Source of the DNA: Gallionellaceae bacterium
GTDB taxonomy: Bacteria > Pseudomonadota > Gammaproteobacteria > Burkholderiales > Gallionellaceae
Length of the DNA stretch: 32,101 nucleotides
Reading direction: 5' to 3'
Assembly: GCA_027448945.1 (NCBI GenBank)
Contig: DAIDMQ010000022.1
Span: 1 to 32,101 of the forward strand
Shown here: one piece after another, positions 1-6,382 of the stretch
Layout: each line of letters starts with the position of its first letter
How positions within the stretch are numbered: the stretch's first letter is position 1
Program-made: the position numbers and the translations under genes
Notes under the pieces: generated by a model
What the model was told of the DNA's origin: nothing
The model's input: only the letters and a program-made list of their open reading frames with translations
Databases searched by the model: none

Positions 1-139
1 CAACCGCAAGCGACAACACTCAACACTGAGCTACAAGTCACCCATGCAGCATTTAGATGACTGGCTCACTGCTCAGCAGCATGAGAAACTGGTAGCATGA
101 AATCCGTCCTTTGGAAGACGAAAAACCGAGGGAAGGTCA
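1..139 (+). mobile_element. IS3-family insertion sequence, right end (transposase OrfB C-terminus plus terminal repeat), cut by window edge
   Basis: Frame 2 from base 2 to the TGA at 98-100 reads as the last 32 residues of an IS3-type OrfB transposase (rve/DDE integrase fold). The tail has the family's typical R-x-HS-x-L-x-Y-x-SP pattern followed by a short hydrophobic DDWL segment. After the stop there are about 39 non-coding bases ending in GGTCA. Read on the minus strand this outer end starts TGACC and looks like an IS3-family terminal inverted repeat, which normally begins TG. Directly after base 139 the sequence switches to recognisable HigB toxin codons, which places the element boundary at about 139/140. 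The left end of the element is outside the window, so the target duplication cannot be checked. The transposase tail is fairly clear; the exact end is inferred. Confidence 0.65.
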
Positions 140-325
140 AATATCGAAAAAATTGCGATGCGCAAGTTGCAACAAATTAATGCGGCGGTAACGTTAGATT
201 TTTTGCGTGTGCCACCGGGCAATCGTGCCAGTCAGCACAGTATTCACATCAACGATCAATGGCGAATTTGCTTTGTGTGGCAAGCAGGACATGCCAGCGA
301 AGTTGAGATTATTGACTACCATTAG
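140..325 (+). pseudogene. higB: HigB/RelE-type toxin, 5'-truncated remnant
   Basis: Frame 2 from about 140 to the TAG at 323-325 encodes about 61 residues matching the C-terminal two thirds of the HigB (RelE/ParE-superfamily) mRNA interferase. It has the NIEKIAMRKL helix, the LRVPPGNR turn, the INDQWRICFVW strand pair and the terminal EIIDYH. HigB toxins usually have about 92 residues starting with an MIKSF-like N-terminus. Here that part is absent and replaced by the end of an IS3-type element. A second lesion appears after PPGNR (about base 226), where family members carry about eight extra residues ending in GDR before the Q-H-S-I strand. No start codon with a ribosome site precedes the remnant. 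It lies 9 bases upstream of higA, the usual toxin-first order. Toxin activity is very unlikely. Confidence 0.75.
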
Positions 326-334
326 GAGAGTGAA

Positions 335-637
335 ATGACACGCAAAATACCACTCGGACATCCGGGCGAGATTTTACTGGAAGATTTTTTGAAGCCAATG
401 GGCATTACCCAGTATCGACTGGCGAAAGAAATCGGTGTGCCACAACGGCGCATCGGGCAAATCTGCGCTGGACAACGTGCAATTACACCTGACACCGCAC
501 TGCGCTTGGCAGCCTTTTTCGGCACAGATGCACAAAGCTGGGTGAATTTACAAGCTCACTACGACACCGAAGTCGCCCGCGAATCCTTGTCAGAAGTGCT
601 GGCACGCATACATCACTATCAACCCCAGGTGGCTTGA
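335..637 (+). CDS. higA: HigA-type antitoxin, XRE-family DNA-binding protein
   Basis: This 100-residue protein is of full family length. It starts with the HPGEIL segment typical of HigA, followed by a helix-turn-helix (about residues 24-60: ITQYRLAKEIGV, then RRIGQICAG and TPDTALRLAAFFG). The C-terminal FFGTDAQSWVNLQAHYD block is highly characteristic of the family. The ATG at 335 has a good ribosome site (AGGAGAG at 324-330). HigA normally neutralises HigB and represses the higBA promoter by binding operator DNA. Here the upstream toxin is a remnant, so this looks like an orphan antitoxin that may only regulate DNA or protect against related toxins (inference). Its native promoter lay upstream of higB and has been replaced by insertion-sequence DNA. 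Confidence 0.88.
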   Translation: MTRKIPLGHPGEILLEDFLKPMGITQYRLAKEIGVPQRRIGQICAGQRAITPDTALRLAAFFGTDAQSWVNLQAHYDTEVARESLSEVLARIHHYQPQVA

Positions 638-654
638 TTCGGGATTCGGGATTC
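636..654 (+). repeat. Short heptamer repeat (GGGATTC)n
   Basis: Two exact GGGATTC units (641-647 and 648-654) follow a partial unit ATTC (637-640). The repeat starts at the stop codon of higA and ends where the remnant minus-strand Phd-like antitoxin breaks off. The same heptamer, on the minus strand, occurs twice in the repeat array near 28936-28949. Confidence 0.7.
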
Positions 655-763
655 ACGAAATAGATTTACCATTGCGTATCACCCGAATGGCCTCGCCCGT
701 TTCCACCAAATCAAAGTAGGCCTAGTCGTGATTTCTCAGTTCAGTAAAAACAATTTGTTTCAT
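653..763 (-). pseudogene. Phd/YefM-type antitoxin remnant with internal stop
   Basis: On the minus strand an ATG at 763-761, preceded by AGAGG, opens a reading frame of MKQIVFTELRNHD. It then hits TAG (724-722) and continues in the same frame with AYFDLVETGEAIRVIRNGKSI before a TGA at 655-653. The two halves together match the N-terminal 35 or so residues of Phd/YefM (prevent-host-death) antitoxins, with the FTELRN strand, the YFD-x-V helix and the R-x-GK-x-I turn. Intact members have about 80-90 residues. Here there is an in-frame nonsense codon, and the homology ends exactly at the heptamer repeat. No partner toxin is visible. The gene is therefore doubly broken. The fragment is short, but the motif match across the stop codon is good. 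Confidence 0.65.
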
Positions 764-819
764 ATCAACCTCTTTGTACATAAATTACATCACAATGCAC
801 ATTAAATTGAGTTATGTGC

Positions 820-2508
820 CTAAGTCTTCCCCGTCGCTACCAGCTCGAAGCACACCTTGCCATCCTGATTATTTTGCAAGACCAAGCGATAGCCGAGTTG
901 CTCCGCCCACTTTGCCGCTTGATATAAACCTATACCCAATCCTTGTTGTGACTGCACCACGGCACGCAACAGATACGGCAAACTGCCGGCGGGTATGGCA
1001 GTACCGCTATCACAGACGGTGATGGACAATTCCGCAGCACACTTCAGCTCGACACGTATCGCCATATCCGGCTCGGACTGCCGTTTGCGCAAAGCGTTAT
1101 CAAGCAAATTATCCAACACGCAATCGAACATGGCGGCGGGTATCTTTTGATCGGGAATAATTTGCGGCGCATCCCACATCATTTGCAGATGTTGATTACG
1201 CGACCTCAGACTGTCCCACCATGCCGCTATCGGTAGCATAGGCGCATCATCCTCACCGTTTTGCGGCTGCTGCAATTTACTCAATGTTTGCTCGATGCGC
1301 TGCGTCAGCGAGGGTAGCTGCTGTTGTAGCAATTGCTGAGCCCGCGCACCACTGGTTTGCGCGACGGCCGTCAAAGTGAGCAAAGACTGCACCATATTCT
1401 TAAGATCGTGGGTCAGCCTCGAACCTGTCTCATATACGGCTTGCATGCGCGTGATGTCGCGCAAACTTTGCTCACGCACCTTGGCTTGATAGAAATAGCC
1501 GACCAACTGGCTCAGCAAGCGCACATGTAATAGCACTGTCGGACTCAATGATTGCTTGGCGTAGACAGTCAAACGCAGATCCGCCTCGTGCATCACGACC
1601 GCATGCGGACTGAATGCGCCCAACTGCCCCGCCTTCTGCGCAGTCTGCCAAGACAAGCCCGACACCCAGTGCAGGTCAGCCAGCAAGGCAGTGGCTGTGG
1701 TTAAATAACTTTCCGCATTGGGCGAGTGCTGCGCCGCATCGGCGAGCCGCATCAACCAGCTTTCAAATGGCGTACCGATATTCAAAAGGTAGCGCGAGAA
1801 CACCACTTGCAAACCGTTAAAGCCGAACAGGGGATTCCACAAACCGCCCAAGGCAAGCAATATCAAACCCATTAGGAATAAGGTGCGCAACAGCGCCTCT
1901 ATGTAGCCTATGTGCGCCAAGGTCATGAAAGCCAAACTACCCAGCACCACCAAGGCCAGCAGCATAAAAAGCATCAGGCTATAGAAGAAATCTATAGTCT
2001 GCGTATTCTCGGCACCGTGATTTTCTGCCGGCGACATCATCAAGACCGGCAACATCATCGGCAACACATATATGAGTAACAGACGGCCGATCTCGATACT
2101 GTCTTGTGCCGCGAATAAATTCGGCACCACCCAGAGTAGTAACAGCGTGAGGAGATAGACCATCTTGATGAGACTGAACATGCGCGCCCAGATGGAGCGA
2201 TACGCCAGCACCCGACCGCCCACCAAGCCAAACAGGCCAATCAACCAAAATGCCATCACCCACCAGTTCAGCGCGAACAACACCCCCAAGACCAGTATCG
2301 CGATGAAGGTGATCGCACCCCGGCCCAACTGACCTTCACCCCGCCATAAGGGTTGCCAGATGAGAAATAAACCCAGATGCGCCAACATCAATGGGTGTGC
2401 CCACGCACTCTCCACGCCCACGATCAAGACGGCATGCAAAGCCATAAGCATCGCGATCAACACCCATCGCCCGGTACGCAATCGATTGCCTAACTTTAAC
2501 GTCAGCAT
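820..2508 (-). CDS. Membrane-bound sensor histidine kinase, orphan
   Basis: This is a predicted two-component sensor kinase. The N-terminal 230 or so residues are strongly hydrophobic, with roughly seven or eight membrane segments. A linker of about 130 residues without an obvious PAS motif follows, then the kinase core. Counting from the TTG at 2538, the H-box RLTHDLKN carries the phospho-acceptor His377, the N-box DNLLDN is at 476-481, the G1 box VCDSG at 509-512 and the G2 box GLGIGLY at 533-539. The HDLKN H-box resembles PrsK-type kinases that pair with sigma-54 activators. I prefer the ATG at 2508, preceded by GGGTGATG; a TTG at 2538 would add ten residues. No response regulator is adjacent. 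The gene diverges from a sigma-54-driven prepilin gene, so a role in that pathway is possible but unproven. Confidence 0.85.
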   Translation of the reverse strand: MLTLKLGNRLRTGRWVLIAMLMALHAVLIVGVESAWAHPLMLAHLGLFLIWQPLWRGEGQLGRGAITFIAILVLGVLFALNWWVMAFWLIGLFGLVGGRVLAYRSIWARMFSLIKMVYLLTLLLLWVVPNLFAAQDSIEIGRLLLIYVLPMMLPVLMMSPAENHGAENTQTIDFFYSLMLFMLLALVVLGSLAFMTLAHIGYIEALLRTLFLMGLILLALGGLWNPLFGFNGLQVVFSRYLLNIGTPFESWLMRLADAAQHSPNAESYLTTATALLADLHWVSGLSWQTAQKAGQLGAFSPHAVVMHEADLRLTVYAKQSLSPTVLLHVRLLSQLVGYFYQAKVREQSLRDITRMQAVYETGSRLTHDLKNMVQSLLTLTAVAQTSGARAQQLLQQQLPSLTQRIEQTLSKLQQPQNGEDDAPMLPIAAWWDSLRSRNQHLQMMWDAPQIIPDQKIPAAMFDCVLDNLLDNALRKRQSEPDMAIRVELKCAAELSITVCDSGTAIPAGSLPYLLRAVVQSQQGLGIGLYQAAKWAEQLGYRLVLQNNQDGKVCFELVATGKT

Positions 2509-2679
2509 TTCATCACCCAACTGTTGAGATTCCGTCAACCCCTCTAAGCAAACACGCTTACCTACCTCGCCAACGCGACGCTAACCCCGCTATTAAACCA
2601 TCACCAAAAACCCACAACCCACTGAATATATATGAAATTTAAAAGACCCCGGACTATATAATTTAATCTTTAAAATTCG

Positions 2680-2695
2680 TGGCACAGGAATTGCA
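2680..2695 (+). promoter_or_regulatory. Sigma-54 (-24/-12) promoter of the prepilin-like gene
   Basis: TGGCAC at 2680-2685, five bases, then TTGCA at 2691-2695 match the sigma-54 consensus with the invariant GG and GC dinucleotides separated by exactly ten bases. Transcription would start near 2705, leaving a leader of about 30 bases that includes the strong ribosome site AGGAG (2722-2726) before the ATG at 2735. The 60 bases upstream are very AT-rich, compatible with activator or IHF binding (inference). Sigma-54 itself (rpoN) is encoded in this window. Confidence 0.88.
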
Positions 2696-2734
2696 TATAG
2701 CCTAGCGAAGCATACATCATTAGGAGAATACATC

Positions 2735-3460
2735 ATGAAACGCAATCAATCCGGTTTTACCTTAATCGAAATCGCCATCGTACTGGTGATTATCGGCTTG
2801 CTGCTCGGCGGCGTGCTGAAGGGTCAAGAGCTAATCAATAGTGCCAAGGTCAAGAACCTCGCCACTGATTTCCGCAATATCCCAGTTTTCATCTATGGCT
2901 ACCAAGATAAGTTCAAGTCCTTGCCAGGTGATGATCCAACTATCGGCGGCACCAACACACACTTGGCCGGCGGAACTGCCTGTGTTGCGGGTGCAAAGTG
3001 TATTCCTGGCAATGGCCTGATTGACGGCTTCTGGAACGATTATGGTACAGGTTCGGAAACTTATATGTTCTGGCAACACGTCCGCTTAGCAGGGCTCACT
3101 TCAGGCCCAACTGCTATCCCAGCAACTCCAGGTGCAGGTGATGGATTTAGACCCATAAATGCAGCGGGTGGCGAAATTGGCATCCAGAGTGGTACTACTG
3201 TAGCTGCCAACGTGGCCATTTTTGCTGATGCCGCGAAAACATTACCTATACGTGGCACTTACATTATTTGCTCTCCAAACATCCTGGGCAAATTCGCAAA
3301 ACAGCTTGACACGCAGCTTGACGATGGCAATACGGCTGGCGGCTCTATGATGACAGTTTCAGGTACTGGTGCAGGTTTAGTAGCAGTTCCAACAAACACA
3401 ATCGGCGCAGTGGCCGGCATCGACGATGCAGCCGTTTACACAGTCTGCATGGGCGTTTAA
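2735..3460 (+). CDS. Type IV prepilin-like protein (class III signal, pilin/pseudopilin)
   Basis: This 241-residue protein begins with a classic type IV prepilin leader, MKRNQSG, cleaved before Phe8. The mature protein starts FTLIE, with the conserved Glu at mature position 5 and a hydrophobic helix of about 24 residues. The rest is a soluble head domain of about 200 residues with four cysteines (83, 89, 179, 238), a glycine- and alanine-rich middle and an LDTQLDDG motif near 191-198. The head is much longer than in standard pilins (about 150 residues in total). Its family resembles the uncharacterised prepilin-like proteins of environmental Betaproteobacteria. PilD (7000-7869) could process it. 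It is transcribed alone between its own sigma-54 promoter and terminator. Whether it is a major pilin, a minor pilin or an adhesin cannot be told from sequence. Confidence 0.85.
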   Translation: MKRNQSGFTLIEIAIVLVIIGLLLGGVLKGQELINSAKVKNLATDFRNIPVFIYGYQDKFKSLPGDDPTIGGTNTHLAGGTACVAGAKCIPGNGLIDGFWNDYGTGSETYMFWQHVRLAGLTSGPTAIPATPGAGDGFRPINAAGGEIGIQSGTTVAANVAIFADAAKTLPIRGTYIICSPNILGKFAKQLDTQLDDGNTAGGSMMTVSGTGAGLVAVPTNTIGAVAGIDDAAVYTVCMGV

Positions 3461-3485
3461 TTCAAACTCCGGCGTGACAAACAAG

Positions 3486-3511
3486 ACCCGCTACGGCGGG
3501 TTTTGTTTTTT
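3486..3511 (+). terminator. Rho-independent terminator after the prepilin gene
   Basis: The six-base stem ACCCGC (3486-3491) / GCGGGT (3496-3501) has a TACG tetraloop and is followed by a T-rich run to 3511. Flanking AACAA / TTGTT can extend the stem. It isolates the prepilin transcript from the ATPase gene 31 bases downstream. Confidence 0.88.
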
Positions 3512-3541
3512 GTAACTCACATCGTGTAAAGTGCGCACCCT

Positions 3542-4435
3542 ATGCAAACTACCGAAAAATCCAACGACCTCTCCGGTCTTGTGGCACACGCCCACCAGCT
3601 GCTCACCCGCCTGGAAAAATTTCTCCCCTCTGCCACGCCGGTCGCGCCTGATTGGCAGGCCGCGTGTGCGTTTCGCTGGGATCACACGCAGCGCGTGCTG
3701 AGTCCGGTTGCAAACTTTCAGCGCATCGGCCTCGCCGACTTGTCGGGCATCGACCAGCAGAAGCAGCGCGTCCAGCAAAATACCCGGCAATTTGTTGCGG
3801 GTGGCACGGCCAATAACGTGCTGTTGTCCGGCGCGCGTGGCACGGGAAAATCTTCTTTGGTCAAAGCGCTGCTCAACGAATATGCGGCCCTTGGACTGCG
3901 TGTGATACAGATAGACAAGCAAGGCTTGGTCGATCTGCCGCTCATCATCGGCTTGGTACAAGGACGCCCGGAACGCTACATTTTGTATTGCGATGATTTG
4001 TCTTTCAATGCCGATGAAGCCGGTTATCAAACGCTGAAAGCCGCACTGGATGGCGACTTGGTGGCGTTCTCCGATAATCTGCTGATCTACGCCACCTCCA
4101 ATCGCCGCCACTTGATGCCCGATTATATGAGCGACAATCTCGCCACAAAACACGAAGGCGACGAGATACACCCTGCGGAAAGCGTGGAAGAAAAAGTCTC
4201 ACTCTCCGAACGCTTTGGACTATGGATCTCTTTTTATCCGTTCAGCCAGGATGAATATCTGACAGTCGCCGCGCATTGGTTGCAACATCACGGCTGGACA
4301 GGTGGCATGAGCGAAGAAGTGCGCCGTGCCTGTTTGCAATGGTCGCTATCGCGCGGCTCGCGCAGTGGTCGTGTCGCCGGACAATTCGCCCGCGACTGGT
4401 GCGGTAGAAACGCCAGTGCCGCACCAAAATCCTGA
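3542..4435 (+). CDS. DUF815-family ATP-binding protein
   Basis: This 297-residue P-loop ATPase is of the DUF815 family (AAA-like, function unknown). The Walker A motif GARGTGKSS is at about residues 99-107. The Walker B-like strand YILYCDDLSF is near 141-150, followed by a sensor-like TSNRRHLMP segment, typical of AAA-type ATPases. Length is normal for the family. No Shine-Dalgarno sequence precedes the ATG at 3542. A weak TTGTTT-16-TGTAAA pair (3503-3530) would place the transcript start within a few bases of the start codon. The stop is one base before the ATG of the following Nudix gene, indicating translational coupling. This gene is often beside a Nudix gene in Betaproteobacteria, but its role is not established. 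Confidence 0.85.
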   Translation: MQTTEKSNDLSGLVAHAHQLLTRLEKFLPSATPVAPDWQAACAFRWDHTQRVLSPVANFQRIGLADLSGIDQQKQRVQQNTRQFVAGGTANNVLLSGARGTGKSSLVKALLNEYAALGLRVIQIDKQGLVDLPLIIGLVQGRPERYILYCDDLSFNADEAGYQTLKAALDGDLVAFSDNLLIYATSNRRHLMPDYMSDNLATKHEGDEIHPAESVEEKVSLSERFGLWISFYPFSQDEYLTVAAHWLQHHGWTGGMSEEVRRACLQWSLSRGSRSGRVAGQFARDWCGRNASAAPKS

Positions 4436-4436
4436 A

Positions 4437-5372
4437 ATGAGTCGCAAAATCACAGACGTTGCAGCAGCCGTGCTGCTCCGTGCAGATGGCTCTTTCCTGT
4501 TGGCGCAGCGCCCGGAAGGCAAGGCCTACGCGGGTTATTGGGAGTTTCCGGGCGGCAAGGTAGAGCCGGATGAAACAACTTATCAAGCACTATGCCGAGA
4601 GTTACATGAGGAGCTGGGTATCACGGTAAGCTGTGCCCATCCTTGGCTGACGCGTATTTTCACCTACCCGCACGCAACGGTGAAGTTACATTTCTTTCGC
4701 GTCTATGAGTGGCAGGGCGAGCCACAAGGGCTGGAGCAGCAGCGCCTATCCTGGCAAAGCTTTCCGCAGTTAAGTGTCGCGCCCGTGTTACCTGCCAACG
4801 CACCCATCTTGAGCGCACTTCAGTTGCCGCCGCTTTATGCGATCAGTCATGCCGCCGAATTGGGCACAGATGCGTTCCTGTTGCGACTGGAAATCGCGCT
4901 GCAGCGAGGACTGCGCCTATTGCAAGTGCGCGAATCGCATTTGTCGGCAAGCGACATGCTTGAATTCACACAAAAAGTTGTCGATCTGTCGCATAAGCAC
5001 AGTGCCCGGGTCTTGATTAACAGCGATGCGGCACTCGCAAAACAAGTCGGGGCGGACGGGTTGCATCTGTCGGGGAGGCAATTACACGCCTGCTCGTCAA
5101 GACCAGACTTCGATCTATGCTCGGCCTCTTGTCACTCGGCAGAAGAGTTGCGCGTTGCGGGAGCGCTCGGCTTGGATTTTGCGATGCTCAGCCCCGTACT
5201 GCCGACACTGAGTCATCCCGGTGCCGCTCATCTGGGTTGGGATAAATTCTCAAACTGCATAAACGACACAACATTGCCCGTATATGCGCTGGGCGGTTTG
5301 GTGGCAGGGGATATGGCGATTGCATTGGCGCATGGCGCGCATGGCATAGCCCTGATGCGTCAGGCTTGGTGA
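4437..5372 (+). CDS. Nudix hydrolase fused to a ThiE/TenI-like domain
   Basis: This 311-residue two-domain protein has an N-terminal MutT-type Nudix domain (about residues 1-130) with a complete Nudix box: GGKVEPDE, then CRELHEELGI. MutT enzymes hydrolyse oxidised nucleotides such as 8-oxo-dGTP. The C-terminal half (about 140-311) has the TIM-barrel pattern of thiamine phosphate synthase/TenI: LQVRE, LINSDAALA, GADGLHL, LSPVLPT, then ALGGL near the phosphate site. The usual ThiE N-D-R motif for Mg-pyrophosphate reads N-S-D here, so true ThiE activity is doubtful. I place the start at the ATG at 4437, which fits the Nudix N-terminus and lies one base after the upstream stop. The longer open frame back to 4326 is inside that gene. 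The 3' end overlaps convergent yacG by 13 bases. Confidence 0.88.
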   Translation: MSRKITDVAAAVLLRADGSFLLAQRPEGKAYAGYWEFPGGKVEPDETTYQALCRELHEELGITVSCAHPWLTRIFTYPHATVKLHFFRVYEWQGEPQGLEQQRLSWQSFPQLSVAPVLPANAPILSALQLPPLYAISHAAELGTDAFLLRLEIALQRGLRLLQVRESHLSASDMLEFTQKVVDLSHKHSARVLINSDAALAKQVGADGLHLSGRQLHACSSRPDFDLCSASCHSAEELRVAGALGLDFAMLSPVLPTLSHPGAAHLGWDKFSNCINDTTLPVYALGGLVAGDMAIALAHGAHGIALMRQAW

Positions 5373-5557
5373 GCGTCTTCCAGAAAGTCCTGCTGATCCG
5401 GTGCAAGCTCAACGCGATACTCCTCGTTGGCCCATTTACCAAGGTCTATCATCTTGCAACGTTCACAACAGAATGGACGATATGGATTTTTACTATTCCA
5501 CGCGGAAGTCTTCTTGCAATGCGGACAAGTCACCATAAGCGGCTTGGCGGCACTCAT
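5360..5557 (-). CDS. yacG: YacG, DNA gyrase inhibitor, zinc-binding
   Basis: This small protein of 65 residues has two CxxC pairs, CPHC and CERC, forming the single zinc site typical of YacG. The RPFCCERCKMIDLGKWANEEYR core is split around that second pair and is diagnostic. In E. coli YacG binds GyrB and inhibits gyrase. I chose the ATG at 5557-5555 because it overlaps the zapD stop as ATGA, the standard coupled arrangement. A TTG at 5572 would add five residues but has no better support. It is the last gene of the pilC-pilD-coaE-zapD-yacG operon on the minus strand and overlaps the end of the convergent Nudix gene by 13 bases. Confidence 0.93.
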   Translation of the reverse strand: MSAAKPLMVTCPHCKKTSAWNSKNPYRPFCCERCKMIDLGKWANEEYRVELAPDQQDFLEDAHQA

Positions 5558-6315
5558 TGCGTCAGACTGCAAAAGGTGAGTTCAAAAGGGACGTCAAATT
5601 CAAAAACGGTCGACTTGGCGGCATAGTTTGCATCGACAAAGCGTATGTTGATGGCATATTTGTTCGCGCTGACTTCCGGCAGACAAACCAGATTACGGCT
5701 CAGACTCACGCGCAACATTTGCGCGACTCGCCCGCCCTGCATTTGCTGAAAAGAACCTTGATGTGCGGTGAAATGCAGAACCTTGCCGCTTTCACGCAGC
5801 AATTTTAATACGATTGCAATCGCCGCATCGATGGGTAACAAAGGCGCCAGCCACTGCCGCAAATTTTGTCGTCGGGTAGATATAGTCTGCTCCTGCCAAT
5901 AATGATATGAGGGCAAATCGAATTGGCAGGTCCCGCCCGGCATGCAAGCTCTTTGTTTGATTCCCATCAGCCATTCATTCTCACGCAGGTGCTGTCCGAT
6001 CTTACCTGTCATAGCCAGCAGGTCGGTAGCGGCCTTTTCGATCACCGCAAGGACATTTTCCAGCGCTTCTTCAGAAATTGCCGGATTGTTATGCAGATTA
6101 GATAGTGCGCGCTTTTGGCGCTCCAACTCTTGCAGCAACTCGGATTTCAAGTCGGCACGACTGGCCACCTCAAGGATTTCGAACAAAGTTGTCAGTGCAG
6201 AGTGATGATCAACACTGGATTCACCGTCAAGGTAATGCGACATACGCGCGAACAAGTCCTCAAGCCGCAACATGGTGCGCACTTTTTCATTGAGGGGAAA
6301 CTCGTAATTAATCAC
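5554..6315 (-). CDS. zapD: ZapD, cell division protein (FtsZ-associated)
   Basis: This 253-residue protein matches ZapD (YacF, DUF1342), a cytosolic factor that cross-links FtsZ filaments at the division ring. The N-terminus INYEFPLNEKVRTMLRLEDLF is the family signature. An alpha-helical domain occupies about residues 10-150 and a beta-rich C-terminal domain about 160-253. Length is as expected. The start is a GTG at 6315-6313; no in-frame ATG lies nearby, and homologues begin at the same residue. It sits 67 bases downstream of coaE and is coupled to yacG by an ATGA overlap. Linking division (ZapD), CoA synthesis (CoaE) and pilus genes in one operon is common in Beta- and Gammaproteobacteria. 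Confidence 0.92.
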   Translation of the reverse strand: MINYEFPLNEKVRTMLRLEDLFARMSHYLDGESSVDHHSALTTLFEILEVASRADLKSELLQELERQKRALSNLHNNPAISEEALENVLAVIEKAATDLLAMTGKIGQHLRENEWLMGIKQRACMPGGTCQFDLPSYHYWQEQTISTRRQNLRQWLAPLLPIDAAIAIVLKLLRESGKVLHFTAHQGSFQQMQGGRVAQMLRVSLSRNLVCLPEVSANKYAINIRFVDANYAAKSTVFEFDVPFELTFCSLTQ

Positions 6316-6382
6316 GCGATTGTCGCCATGAAGTTGGGGATGAAATATTAGCGCCGAAAGATATTGTAATAAGCAGTTGGCG

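Noticed and set aside
97..180. Short frame-1 peptide starting at the ATG at 97 as the start of higB
   Set aside because: Its residues do not match HigB, it stops before the toxin core, and the DNA fits an IS terminal region better.
3491..4171. 226-residue minus-strand open frame opposite the DUF815 gene
   Set aside because: No recognisable domain; the ATPase on the plus strand has intact Walker motifs.
4326..4436. Longer start for the Nudix fusion
   Set aside because: The extra 37 residues lie in another frame of the ATPase gene; the ATG at 4437 sits at the normal Nudix N-terminus.
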